Source: Streptomyces virginiae (lineage in GTDB: Bacteria; Actinomycetota; Actinomycetes; Streptomycetales; Streptomycetaceae). Taken from it: a stretch of 64,000 nucleotides of DNA. The first letter of the stretch is position 1. Every line of letters starts with the position of its first letter. The notes beneath the pieces are model-generated. The model searched no databases. It saw only the letters and a program-made list of their open reading frames with translations, and was not told the origin of the DNA. The stretch is from NCBI RefSeq assembly GCF_000720455.1, contig NZ_JOAK01000019.1:57295-121294 (forward strand), written 5' to 3'. This document shows positions 23,484 through 31,593 of the stretch, piece by piece. A program made the position numbers and the translations under genes.

Positions 23484-25244
23484 CTAGGGTGCGGAGGAGC
23501 CGGAAGAGCCGGAGGAGCCCGCCGAGTCGCCGATCGTGGTGACCCAGTCGACGATGCCGGTGCCCCAGGTCCACACCTGGTCCCACCATCCCTTGCCGGT
23601 GCCGATCCACTCCTGGAGCGGGGTCAGCTCCCAGACGAGCCAGCCGGCCACGAAGAACACCAGGATCAGCACCAGGCAGCCCTTGAGGCAGCCGAGGCCG
23701 GGGATCCGCACCGGGTTGGCGCTGCGGCGGCGCGGCTCGCGCGGCTCCCGGGGGGCCGGCGGCTGCGGCGGAGCCTGCTGGGGCTGCTGCGGCTGGCGGT
23801 ACTGCGGCTGCTGGGGCTGCTGGTACTGCTGGGGCTGGCGCTGCTGCGGCTGGTAGTGCTGCGGCGGGGGCGGCGGCGCGTACTGCTGCTGCGGAGGCTG
23901 CTGGGGCTGGCGGTACTGGGGCTGCTGCGGCTGCTGGTACTGCTGCGGCGGCGGGCCCTGCCGGTACTGCTGCGGCTGCTGGGGCCGGTGCTGCGGCGGC
24001 GGGGGCGCCTGGCGCTGCGGACGGCGGCGCAGCGGGTCGTCCTCGGGGTCGAGGTACTGGATCTGCGTCTGCTCGTTGCGGTCGCGGGCGGCCGCCATCT
24101 GCGTCTGCCACGGGTGCGGCGCGTCCGGCTGCTGCACGGGCGGCATGACCGAGGTCGGGTCGGCGCCGGGGCCTCCCGCGCTCGGCAGCACCGACGTGGC
24201 GTCGGCGGCGCCGACCGGCGGCATGACGCTGGTCATGGCGTTCGGGTCGTAGGCGCCCATCGGGGAGCCCGCCCCGGAGGGCAGCACCTGGGTCGGGTCC
24301 GCGGCGCCGGGGGTCTCGGGGACCGGGGCCGGCGAGGGGTCGGGCGCGAGGAGGGCGCCCACGCCGAGCGCGGCCTCCACCTCGGCGCCCGTGGAGTGCA
24401 CGCCGATGCCGGCGGCGACCACGCGCAGGCCGCGGGCCAGGTTCGCGGCGCTGGGGCGCTCGTTCGGCTCTTTGCGCAGGCAGCGCTCGATGATCGTCCA
24501 CAGCGGCTCGGGCACGGTCGAGGGGCGCTGCGGCTCCTCGCTGAGGTGGCGGTGGAGCACTTCGAGCGCGGTGCCGCCGGCGAACGGCGGGCGGCCGGTG
24601 AGCAGCTCGTAGAGCAGGATGCCGGCGCCGTAGATGTCGACGGCGGAGGTCTGCGGGCGGCCCTCGGCGGACTCGGGGGCGACGTAGGCCGGGGTGCCGA
24701 CGAACTCGTGCGTGCGGGTCAGGCCCGGGGAGTCGGCGAGGCGGGCGATGCCGAAGTCGGTCAGCATCGGCTTCATCTGCCCGCCGCGCTCGTCGAGCAG
24801 CACGTTGGCCGGCTTGAGGTCGCGGTGCACCACTCCGTCGGCGTGGCTGGCGGCGAGCGCGTCCGCGATCTGGGCGGTCAGCAGGCTCGCGGCGACGGGG
24901 GTGAAGGGGCCGTTCTCGCGCAGGTACCGGTGCAGGTCCGGGCCGTCGATCAGGTCCATGACCAGGGCCAGCAGGTCGCCCTCGACGACGAGGTCGCGGG
25001 TGCGCACGATGTTGGGGTGGGTCAGGCGCAGCAGGACCGAGCGCTCCCGCAGGAAGCGCATGACGATGTCGGCGTCCTGGGCCAGCTCCTCCTTGAGGAC
25101 CTTGATGGCCACGGTCTCGCCGGGCTGGCCTGCGACGGCCGCCTCCGCGCCGGCGGTCTCCCGCTGGCGGGCGCGCCAGACGGTGCCCGTGGCGCCGCGC
25201 CCGAGCGGCTCCTCGAGCAGGTATTTACTGCCGACTGGCCGCAC
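23484..25244 (-). CDS. pkaA: transmembrane Ser/Thr protein kinase (PkaA-like)
   Basis: A 586-residue Hanks kinase. Glycine loop LGRGATGTVW, K48 (VAIKVL), HRDLKPAN with D142, DFG 163-165 and GTPAYVAPESAEG are intact. Between about residues 400 and 510 lies a Gln/Pro/Tyr-rich linker in which the block PQQYQQPQQPQYRQPQQP occurs twice. A single transmembrane helix (about 517-540) leads to a ~45-residue external tail rich in Trp, then Ser/Gly. S. coelicolor PkaA autophosphorylates. GTG 25244 has GGGGAG upstream. It faces an FHA-domain ATPase across a 438-base divergent promoter, a classic kinase/phospho-reader pairing. Confidence 0.9.
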   Translation of the reverse strand: MRPVGSKYLLEEPLGRGATGTVWRARQRETAGAEAAVAGQPGETVAIKVLKEELAQDADIVMRFLRERSVLLRLTHPNIVRTRDLVVEGDLLALVMDLIDGPDLHRYLRENGPFTPVAASLLTAQIADALAASHADGVVHRDLKPANVLLDERGGQMKPMLTDFGIARLADSPGLTRTHEFVGTPAYVAPESAEGRPQTSAVDIYGAGILLYELLTGRPPFAGGTALEVLHRHLSEEPQRPSTVPEPLWTIIERCLRKEPNERPSAANLARGLRVVAAGIGVHSTGAEVEAALGVGALLAPDPSPAPVPETPGAADPTQVLPSGAGSPMGAYDPNAMTSVMPPVGAADATSVLPSAGGPGADPTSVMPPVQQPDAPHPWQTQMAAARDRNEQTQIQYLDPEDDPLRRRPQRQAPPPPQHRPQQPQQYRQGPPPQQYQQPQQPQYRQPQQPPQQQYAPPPPPQHYQPQQRQPQQYQQPQQPQYRQPQQPQQAPPQPPAPREPREPRRRSANPVRIPGLGCLKGCLVLILVFFVAGWLVWELTPLQEWIGTGKGWWDQVWTWGTGIVDWVTTIGDSAGSSGSSGSSAP

Positions 25245-25682
25245 GTCTCGCGCTCCCCTGCTGTCGTCTGCTGTGGTCGTTCCGTCGAGTGGTTTTTCCG
25301 GCCCACTCTAGGGGGTGTCCCCCCGGAAGACGCCGGTCCGCCGAGGTTGGTTGCCGCACATATGTACGGAGGGTGACGTTTCCGGGGTATGCCGGAGGCG
25401 ATTTTCCCCCTCTTTCCCCCGCTCGCGGTCCGGTTTCGATCGGGCCCCGGGCCGGCCCGCGACAGTACAAGATCATTTATTGCCGGGTGCCGGGCGTGTT
25501 GTCCGCGACAGGTGCGAGGATGCACCCGTACGGAACGGCACGGGACGGGAGCCCCGCCTTCCGGGCAGACCTGACCGGACGACGCGTCCGTGCCGGGCGG
25601 GGGGCGATCGGGCAGTCATGTCACGACGATCCCCTGCCGGGCGCACACACCGCGCACCGCGCAGAAGGGACCGCTGACGGCG
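25245..25682. other. divergent promoter region between pkaA and the FHA-FtsK gene
   Basis: 438 bases with no supported gene; frames across it lack codon bias. It must contain promoters for both flanking genes. Visible oddities are CTAGGGGGTGTCC at 25308-25320, resembling the left end of the MITE-like repeat, and an AT-rich CATTTATTG near 25471. Confidence 0.5.
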
Positions 25683-28600
25683 ATGCAGATCCGGCTGACC
25701 GTCCTCGGGTCGCGCAGCGGCCACCAGACCGCGACCGCCCCCGCGAGCTGTGACGTGCTCGTCACCGCGCCCGCCGGCACCGCGCTCGCCGCGGTCGCCT
25801 CCGGGCTCGCGGCCACCGTCGGCGGCCCCGACACCGGGGGCACGGTCGTGCTGTACGCGGGCTCCGAGCGCCTCGACCTCCAGCGGCGGGTGCTGGGCGA
25901 GCCGCCGCTGGTGGACGGCGCGGTGCTGGCGCTGCACTCGCCGATGCCGGACGTGCTGCCCGAGGACGGCCTCGGCGCACCCCAGCTGCACGTCGTGGCC
26001 GGACCCGACGCGGGCGGGGTGCACCTGCTGCACGACGGGCAGATCCGCATCGGCCGGTCCGGCGACGCCGACGTGCCGCTGGACGACCCCGACGTGTCCC
26101 GGATGCACTGCGCGGTGACGGTGATCCGCGACGGCCGGGTCGCCGTCGCCGACCTGGACTCCACGAACGGCACCACCCTCGACGGCTCCCCGGTCGGGAC
26201 CCAGCCGGTCGCCCTGCCCCCGGGGGCCTTGCTGCGGGTCGGCGAGTCCACCCTGCGGCTGGCGCCCGCGGGCGCGCCCGCGCTGCCGGTGACCCCGGAC
26301 CAGGAGGGGCACCTGGCCCTCGCCGCACCCGCCGCACCCACCGGCCCCGCCGGCCCCGACGGCCCCACGGGGGCCTTCCCCGACGGCACGCACACGGCGG
26401 CGGGTGCCCGCGGCCCGGCCGGCGCCGGGCCGTACGGGCCGCCCGGCCCGCACGCGCCGTCCGCCGTCCCCGGCGGGGCGCCGGGCGCCTCCGGCACGGC
26501 CGCGGGCACCGCCGGGCCCTACGGACCGGCCGGTGCGACGGGCGCGGCCCACCCGGGTGCCCCCGAACCCGCCGGCGGCCCCGGCCCGGACGGGGCCCGG
26601 ACCGGATCCGGCCGCCGCAAGGGCCTCGGCGCGTGGGCCCGTAAATGGGTGCGCGGGGAGGACGTCGGGCAGGCCGCCCCGGAGGCCGTCGCCACCGCCG
26701 CCGCACCCCACCCGGACGACCCGGCCGCGCTGCTGCTGGCCGCGATGGGCCCCACCGGGCGACTGTGGTCCCGTACGCCCGGGCGGGCCGGTCACGCCGC
26801 GCTGCTGGAGGTCGGGCTCGGCGCCGGGAGCCGGGTGTCCCTGCCCTCCGTCGGCGCCCTCGGCATCGCCGGCCCGCGGGCCCGGCTGTCCGGGGCCGCC
26901 CGCTGGGTGGTCGCACAGCTCGCGGGGCTGCACGCCCCGGGGCAGCTGGAGATCGTGCTCGTCTGCGCCGACCGGGCCCGTCCGCTCGCCGACCGGCGGC
27001 GCGACTGGGGCTGGCTGGGCTGGCTGCCCCACGTACGGCCCGGGCACGGCCAGGACTGCCGCCTGCTCCTCGCGTACGACCGCGACCAGGCCGCCGCCCG
27101 CACGGCCGAGCTGACCCGGCGCCTGGACGACGGACCGCTCGGCGCGCACTGGGCGAGCGCCGCCCCCGAACGGGTCCGGGAGGCGGCCGACGCCTACGAG
27201 GGCCCCTACACGCTCCTCGTCCTCGACGGCGATCCCGGGACCGGCGCGCTGCGCGACATCACCGGCCGGCTCGCCTCGCACGGTCCGGCCGCCGGGATCC
27301 ACGTCCTGGCGCTCGCCGAGGCCCCGGCGGCCACCCCCGCCTCGCCGGTCGCCGAGACGTACGAGACCGCCTGCGCGGCCACCCCCGCCTTCCGGGACTG
27401 CGGTGCGGTCGCCCTGCTCAGCGGGGACGTGGCCACGGCCGTACGGACCTTCGCGGTCCGCGGCGGCGTGCCGGTCCCGTCCGGGGGCACCGCCGTCTCC
27501 GACGCCGTCTCCACCGCCTGGGCCGAGCGGTTCGCCCGGGCACTGGCGCCCCTGCGGCCCACCGACGGCGCGGCCGTCGGGCCGAGCCGTCCCACGGCCG
27601 CCGCGCTGCCCGCCACGGCTCGGCTGCTGGACGAGCTGGGGCTGGCGCGGGCCACCCCGGCCTCGCTGATGGCCCGCTGGGCGGCCGCCACGGACCAGGG
27701 GCAGGGCCAGGGCGGCCTGGCCGAGATCGTGCTGGGCAGCGGGCGGCGCGGTCCCGTCGGCACCGAGCTGGTCCACGACGGCCCGCACCTGATCGTCGAG
27801 GGGCCCGCCGGGAGCGGCCGTACCGAGCTGCTGCGCTCGGTGGCGGCGTCGCTGTCCGCGGGCGCCCGTCCGGACCGCCTCGGGCTGGTCCTGCTCGACG
27901 GGGCGGGCGGCGAGCGCGGCGACGGGCTGCTGCCCTGCACCGAACTCCCGCACGTCTCCGCCCACCTGGTCGCCTCCGATCCGCTGCGCATGCGGGAGTT
28001 CGCGCAGGCGCTGGGCACGGAGCTCAAGCGGCGCGCCGAGCTGCTGGACGGCGTGCCCTTCGCCGAGTGGCACGCGCAGCGCGAGGTGTCCGGCCGGATG
28101 GTCGCGCCGCGCCGGCCCGCCCCGGGCGAGGTCCGCGGCGACGGCGGCCCGTCCTCCGGCTCGCCGGGCCACGGCGAGCCGGTACGGACGGGAACGCTGC
28201 GGCTGCGCGCCTCCGCCACCCGTACGGATCCGGTCGGGCCGAGCCCGCTGCCGCGCCTGGTGGTGCTGGTGGACGACCTCGACGCGCTGGTCGCGCCCGG
28301 TCTGGGCAGCGCGGGCCGCCCCGCCGCCGGTTCGGTGGTCCGGGCGCTGGAGGCGGTGGCCCGTGACGGCGCCCGGCTCGGCGTGCACCTGGTGGCGAGC
28401 ACCTCCCGCCCGGACCGTACGGCCGACACCGGCCCGGCCCGGCTGGCGGCCCTGCGGGTGGAGCTCGAAGCCCCGGACCAGCCGGGGCCCGGCCGCGGCG
28501 TGCTCCGCTTCGCGGACGGCCGTACGGTGCCGTTCCAGGCGGGCCGGGTCACGGGTCGGATCCCGCGGACGGCGACCCTGCGGCCGACGGTGGTCCCGGT

Positions 28601-28751
28601 GGAGTGGGAGCGGATGGGCGATCCGCCGGCCCGCCGGCCGGTCCGCGAGCTGGGCAACGGCCCGACCGACCTCGCGCTGCTGGCCAGCGCCCTGGACCGG
28701 GCCGCGCACCTGGTCTCGGCGATACCCGTGCTGTTCCCGCCGGCGCCCTAG
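25683..28751 (+). CDS. FHA-domain FtsK/SpoIIIE-like ATPase
   Basis: A 1022-residue protein. A short N-terminal ubiquitin-like/antigen-type fold (MQIRLTVLGSRSGHQ) precedes an FHA domain at about 100-195 with GRS 124-126, SRMH 139-142 and STNGTTLDG 160-168, the phosphothreonine-reading loops. A Pro/Gly/Ala-rich linker (about 200-330) leads to a large C-terminal FtsK/EccC-like region with Walker A GPAGSGRT near 707 and Walker B VVLVDDLDAL near 858. Such FHA-FtsK proteins resemble type VII secretion motors, but no Esx gene is adjacent. It is divergent from pkaA, making it a candidate substrate or reader of that kinase. ATG 25683 is used. The TAG stop lies in a repeat. Confidence 0.88.
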   Translation: MQIRLTVLGSRSGHQTATAPASCDVLVTAPAGTALAAVASGLAATVGGPDTGGTVVLYAGSERLDLQRRVLGEPPLVDGAVLALHSPMPDVLPEDGLGAPQLHVVAGPDAGGVHLLHDGQIRIGRSGDADVPLDDPDVSRMHCAVTVIRDGRVAVADLDSTNGTTLDGSPVGTQPVALPPGALLRVGESTLRLAPAGAPALPVTPDQEGHLALAAPAAPTGPAGPDGPTGAFPDGTHTAAGARGPAGAGPYGPPGPHAPSAVPGGAPGASGTAAGTAGPYGPAGATGAAHPGAPEPAGGPGPDGARTGSGRRKGLGAWARKWVRGEDVGQAAPEAVATAAAPHPDDPAALLLAAMGPTGRLWSRTPGRAGHAALLEVGLGAGSRVSLPSVGALGIAGPRARLSGAARWVVAQLAGLHAPGQLEIVLVCADRARPLADRRRDWGWLGWLPHVRPGHGQDCRLLLAYDRDQAAARTAELTRRLDDGPLGAHWASAAPERVREAADAYEGPYTLLVLDGDPGTGALRDITGRLASHGPAAGIHVLALAEAPAATPASPVAETYETACAATPAFRDCGAVALLSGDVATAVRTFAVRGGVPVPSGGTAVSDAVSTAWAERFARALAPLRPTDGAAVGPSRPTAAALPATARLLDELGLARATPASLMARWAAATDQGQGQGGLAEIVLGSGRRGPVGTELVHDGPHLIVEGPAGSGRTELLRSVAASLSAGARPDRLGLVLLDGAGGERGDGLLPCTELPHVSAHLVASDPLRMREFAQALGTELKRRAELLDGVPFAEWHAQREVSGRMVAPRRPAPGEVRGDGGPSSGSPGHGEPVRTGTLRLRASATRTDPVGPSPLPRLVVLVDDLDALVAPGLGSAGRPAAGSVVRALEAVARDGARLGVHLVASTSRPDRTADTGPARLAALRVELEAPDQPGPGRGVLRFADGRTVPFQAGRVTGRIPRTATLRPTVVPVEWERMGDPPARRPVRELGNGPTDLALLASALDRAAHLVSAIPVLFPPAP

Positions 28752-28826
28752 GGAGTGTCCGCACAGTAGCGTCGGCCGCCCGGAGGGCGGGCGCCGCGCA
28801 GGCGGGACCTTGCGGACACGACCTAG
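28748..28826. repeat. 79-bp MITE-like element with 16-bp imperfect terminal inverted repeats
   Basis: Left end CTAGGGAGTGTCCGCA (28748-28763) and right end TGCGGACACGACCTAG (28811-28826) are inverse copies with two mismatches. A CCGCCCGGAGGGCGG hairpin lies inside. The left CTAG supplies the TAG stop codon of the FHA-FtsK gene. Ends and CTAG target resemble IS5-family derivatives. This origin is inferred. Confidence 0.65.
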
Positions 28827-28913
28827 CGTCCCCCCGACGCGGTATTGCGGGGGCGCGCGGGTCGGCGTAGACCTTGTGGTCCGGGACACACCACGGGTAT
28901 CGGGGGCAGAGCC

Positions 28914-30272
28914 ATGCGCGAGCACGGAACGGGCCGTACGCATCTCAAGTGGGCGGCGCTGGCCGTCGCGGGCGCGCTGGCGCTCACCGCCTGCGGGGGC
29001 GACGCCGACGAGGAGCCGTCGGCGCCGCAGGGCGCCACGGCCTCGCCGGGGGTGGAGTTACCGAAGCTGGACGGGGAGAAGCTCCAGGTCGCGGCGGTCT
29101 GGACGGGGCCCGAGCAGGAGAACTTCACCAAGGTCCTCAAGGAGTTCGAGAAGCGGACGGGGGCCACCGTCACCTTCGTCCCGGCCCAGGACCCGATCGT
29201 CACCTTCCTCGGCACGAAGATCGCCGGCGGGGCTCCGCCGGACGTCGCGCTGCTGCCGCAGGTCGGGGCGCTGGTCTCGGCGGTCCAGAACAAGTGGGCG
29301 CAGCCGGTGGGCCCACAGGCGCAGGCTCAGCTCGACAAGAACTACTCGGCGGGCTGGAAGTCGCTGGGCGCGGTCGGCGGCACCCAGTACGGCGTCTACT
29401 ACAAGGCCGCCAACAAGTCGCTGATCTGGTACAACGCGAAGGCTTTCGAGGCTGCGGGCGTCAAGCCGCCCAAGACCTGGAAGGAACTGATCGCCGCGGC
29501 GGACACGCTGTCGGCGTCGGGCACCCCGGCGGTGTCGGTCGCGGGCGCGGACGGCTGGACGCTGACGGACTGGTTCGAGAACATCTACCTCTCCCAGGCG
29601 GGCCCGGAGAAGTACGACCAGCTGGCCAAGCACCAGATCAAGTGGACCGACGACAGCGTCAAGCAGGCCCTGACCACGCTCGCCGAGCTGTTCGGGCGCA
29701 AGGACTTCCTGGCGGGCGGTACGAGCGGCGCGCTGGCCACCGAGTTCCCGAAGTCGGTGACGCAGACCTTCACGGGCGGCGACCGGCCGGCGGCCGCGAT
29801 GGTCTTCGAGGGCGACTTCGTCGCGGTGAACATCGGGCAGACCGAGGCGAAGGTCGGCGAGGACGCCCTGGTCTTCCCCTTCCCGGCGGTCGGCGCCAAG
29901 GCGCCGGTGGTCTCGGGCGGTGACGTGGCCGTCGCGCTGAAGCCCTCGAAGGGCGCGCAGGCACTGCTGACCTTCCTGGCGTCGGCGGACGCGGCGCAGA
30001 TCCAGGCGCGCGAGGGCGGTTTCGTCTCCCCGAACAAGGCGGTCGACCCGGCGGCGTACCCGAACGACATCCAGCGGAACATCGCCAAGGCGCTGATCGC
30101 GGCGGGCGACGACTTCCGCTTCGACATGTCCGACCAGGCACCGGCGGCCTTCGGCGGGACGCCGGGCGCGGGCGAGTGGAAGGCGCTCCAGGACTTCCTG
30201 GCGAACCCCTCCGACGTGGCGGGCACCCAGGCGAAACTGGAGGCGGACGCGGCCAAGGCCTACGGGAACTGA
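28914..30272 (+). CDS. carbohydrate ABC transporter substrate-binding lipoprotein
   Basis: A 452-residue extracellular solute-binding protein (family 1 type). The signal peptide (HLKWAALAVAGALALTACGG) ends in lipobox LTAC with C27 as the lipidated residue, so it is membrane anchored outside the cell. The mature part has typical TFVPAQDPIVTFLGTKIAGGAPPDVALLPQ and YGVYYKAANKSLIWYN motifs of sugar binders. It leads the three-gene importer operon with permeases starting 4 bases after its stop. No regulator of the LacI type is adjacent. Substrate sugar cannot be told. Confidence 0.93.
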   Translation: MREHGTGRTHLKWAALAVAGALALTACGGDADEEPSAPQGATASPGVELPKLDGEKLQVAAVWTGPEQENFTKVLKEFEKRTGATVTFVPAQDPIVTFLGTKIAGGAPPDVALLPQVGALVSAVQNKWAQPVGPQAQAQLDKNYSAGWKSLGAVGGTQYGVYYKAANKSLIWYNAKAFEAAGVKPPKTWKELIAAADTLSASGTPAVSVAGADGWTLTDWFENIYLSQAGPEKYDQLAKHQIKWTDDSVKQALTTLAELFGRKDFLAGGTSGALATEFPKSVTQTFTGGDRPAAAMVFEGDFVAVNIGQTEAKVGEDALVFPFPAVGAKAPVVSGGDVAVALKPSKGAQALLTFLASADAAQIQAREGGFVSPNKAVDPAAYPNDIQRNIAKALIAAGDDFRFDMSDQAPAAFGGTPGAGEWKALQDFLANPSDVAGTQAKLEADAAKAYGN

Positions 30273-30276
30273 TCCC

Positions 30277-31593
30277 GTGACGGCCTCCGCCGCGCACGGT
30301 CTGTCCGCCGAGGCACGGCGCCGCCGCCTGGTGGCGGCGGCGTTCCTCCTGCCGGCCCTGGTGCTGCTCGGGGCGCTCGTCGTGCACCCGATCGGCTACT
30401 CGCTGTACCGCAGCTTCTTCGACCGATCCGGCGAGGTGTTCGTCGGCGGCGACAACTACCGGGAGATCTTCACCGACGACGGCATCCGCACCGCCCTGAA
30501 GAACACGGCGGTGTGGGTGGTGCTCGCCCCGGCCACGGCCACCGCGCTCGGGCTGATCTTCGCGGTGCTCACCGAACGGGTGCGCTGGGGAACGGCGTTC
30601 AAGCTGCTGGTGTTCATGCCGATGGCGATCTCCATGCTGGCGGCGGGCATCATCTTCCGGCTCGTCTACGACCACGACCCCGACCGGGGCGTCGCCAACG
30701 CGGTCTGGGTCGGCGTCCACGACACCTTCGCGCAGTCCTCGGCCTTCCCCAAGGCCCGTCCGGGCCGCGACTCGCCGCTGGCGGACGCCGGCGGGGGCGC
30801 CTTCGTGACCCGCGAGCCGGTCCGCGCGGGCAGCCCGGTGCTGCTCCCGCTGGTCGGCGTGGCCCCGGAGGCGCTGCCGGAGGGGACCCGTACGGCGGGC
30901 GCGCCGGAGGCCGAGCCGGGGAAGGTCACCGGCACCGTCTGGCAGGACTTCACCCGCGGCGGGGGCGGCGCGACGAACGTGGTCGACCCGAGCGAGCAGG
31001 GCTTCTCCGGGATGCGGATCGAGGCGGTCAAGGACGGCCGGGTGGTCGACACGGCGACGGCCCGCGCCGACGGCACCTTCACCCTGTCCGCGAAGGCGGA
31101 CGGGGCACTGCTGCGGCTGCCCGCGGCCAACTTCCGGGAGGCGTACGGCGGGGTGGAGTGGCTCGGCCCGGCGCTGGTCACCCCGGCGGTCATCGGGGCG
31201 TACGTGTGGATGTGGGCCGGTTTCGCGATGGTGCTGATCGGGGCCGGGCTGGCGGCCGTGCCGCGCGAGCTGCTGGAGGCGGCGCGGGTGGACGGGGCGA
31301 ACGAGTGGCAGGTGTTCCGGCGGATCACCGTCCCGCTGCTGGCGCCCCTGCTGGTGGTCGTGCTGGTCACGCTCGTCATCAACGTCATGAAGATCTTCGA
31401 CCTGGTCTTCGTGATCGCGCCGGGTGCGGTCCAGGACGACGCGAACGTGCTCGCGCTGCAGCTGTACCGGACGTCCTTCGGCACCGACGCCGATCCGGGT
31501 CTGGGCAGCGCCATCGCCGTGCTGCTGCTGGTGCTGGTGGTTCCGGTGATGCTCGTGAACATCCGCCGCCTGCGGAAGGAGGGGGCCCGATGA
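30277..31593 (+). CDS. sugar ABC permease with large extracytoplasmic insert (MalF-like layout)
   Basis: A 438-residue permease, about 130-150 residues longer than the usual 290-310. Helices 1-3 lie before residue 132 and the EAA loop (ELLEAARVDGANEWQVF) is near 331-346, as expected. Between them, about 150-297, is an insert whose core 216-285 (GKVTGTVWQDF...GFSGMRIEAVKDGRVVDTATARADGTFTL) looks like a carboxypeptidase-regulatory/SdrD-like beta-sandwich. Position is analogous to the P2 loop of E. coli MalF, which contacts the binding protein. GTG 30277 follows the binding-protein stop by 4 bases. The downstream permease overlaps by the ATGA arrangement. Confidence 0.9.
   Translation: MTASAAHGLSAEARRRRLVAAAFLLPALVLLGALVVHPIGYSLYRSFFDRSGEVFVGGDNYREIFTDDGIRTALKNTAVWVVLAPATATALGLIFAVLTERVRWGTAFKLLVFMPMAISMLAAGIIFRLVYDHDPDRGVANAVWVGVHDTFAQSSAFPKARPGRDSPLADAGGGAFVTREPVRAGSPVLLPLVGVAPEALPEGTRTAGAPEAEPGKVTGTVWQDFTRGGGGATNVVDPSEQGFSGMRIEAVKDGRVVDTATARADGTFTLSAKADGALLRLPAANFREAYGGVEWLGPALVTPAVIGAYVWMWAGFAMVLIGAGLAAVPRELLEAARVDGANEWQVFRRITVPLLAPLLVVVLVTLVINVMKIFDLVFVIAPGAVQDDANVLALQLYRTSFGTDADPGLGSAIAVLLLVLVVPVMLVNIRRLRKEGAR

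Noticed and set aside
23730..24010. Regular repeats resembling a CRISPR array.
   Set aside because: They are codons for Gln/Pro/Tyr in the PkaA linker; units are irregular, lack unique spacers and stay in frame.
28829..28855. CCCCCG...CGGGGG dyad as a terminator of the FHA-FtsK gene.
   Set aside because: Only six paired bases with an 11-base loop; too weak to list separately from the neighbouring repeat.
25473..28943. An 1156-codon frame antisense to the FHA-FtsK gene, and a similar 970-codon frame antisense to secA (45076-47988).
   Set aside because: Low-complexity products and no ribosome sites; both are codon-bias artefacts of real genes on the other strand.
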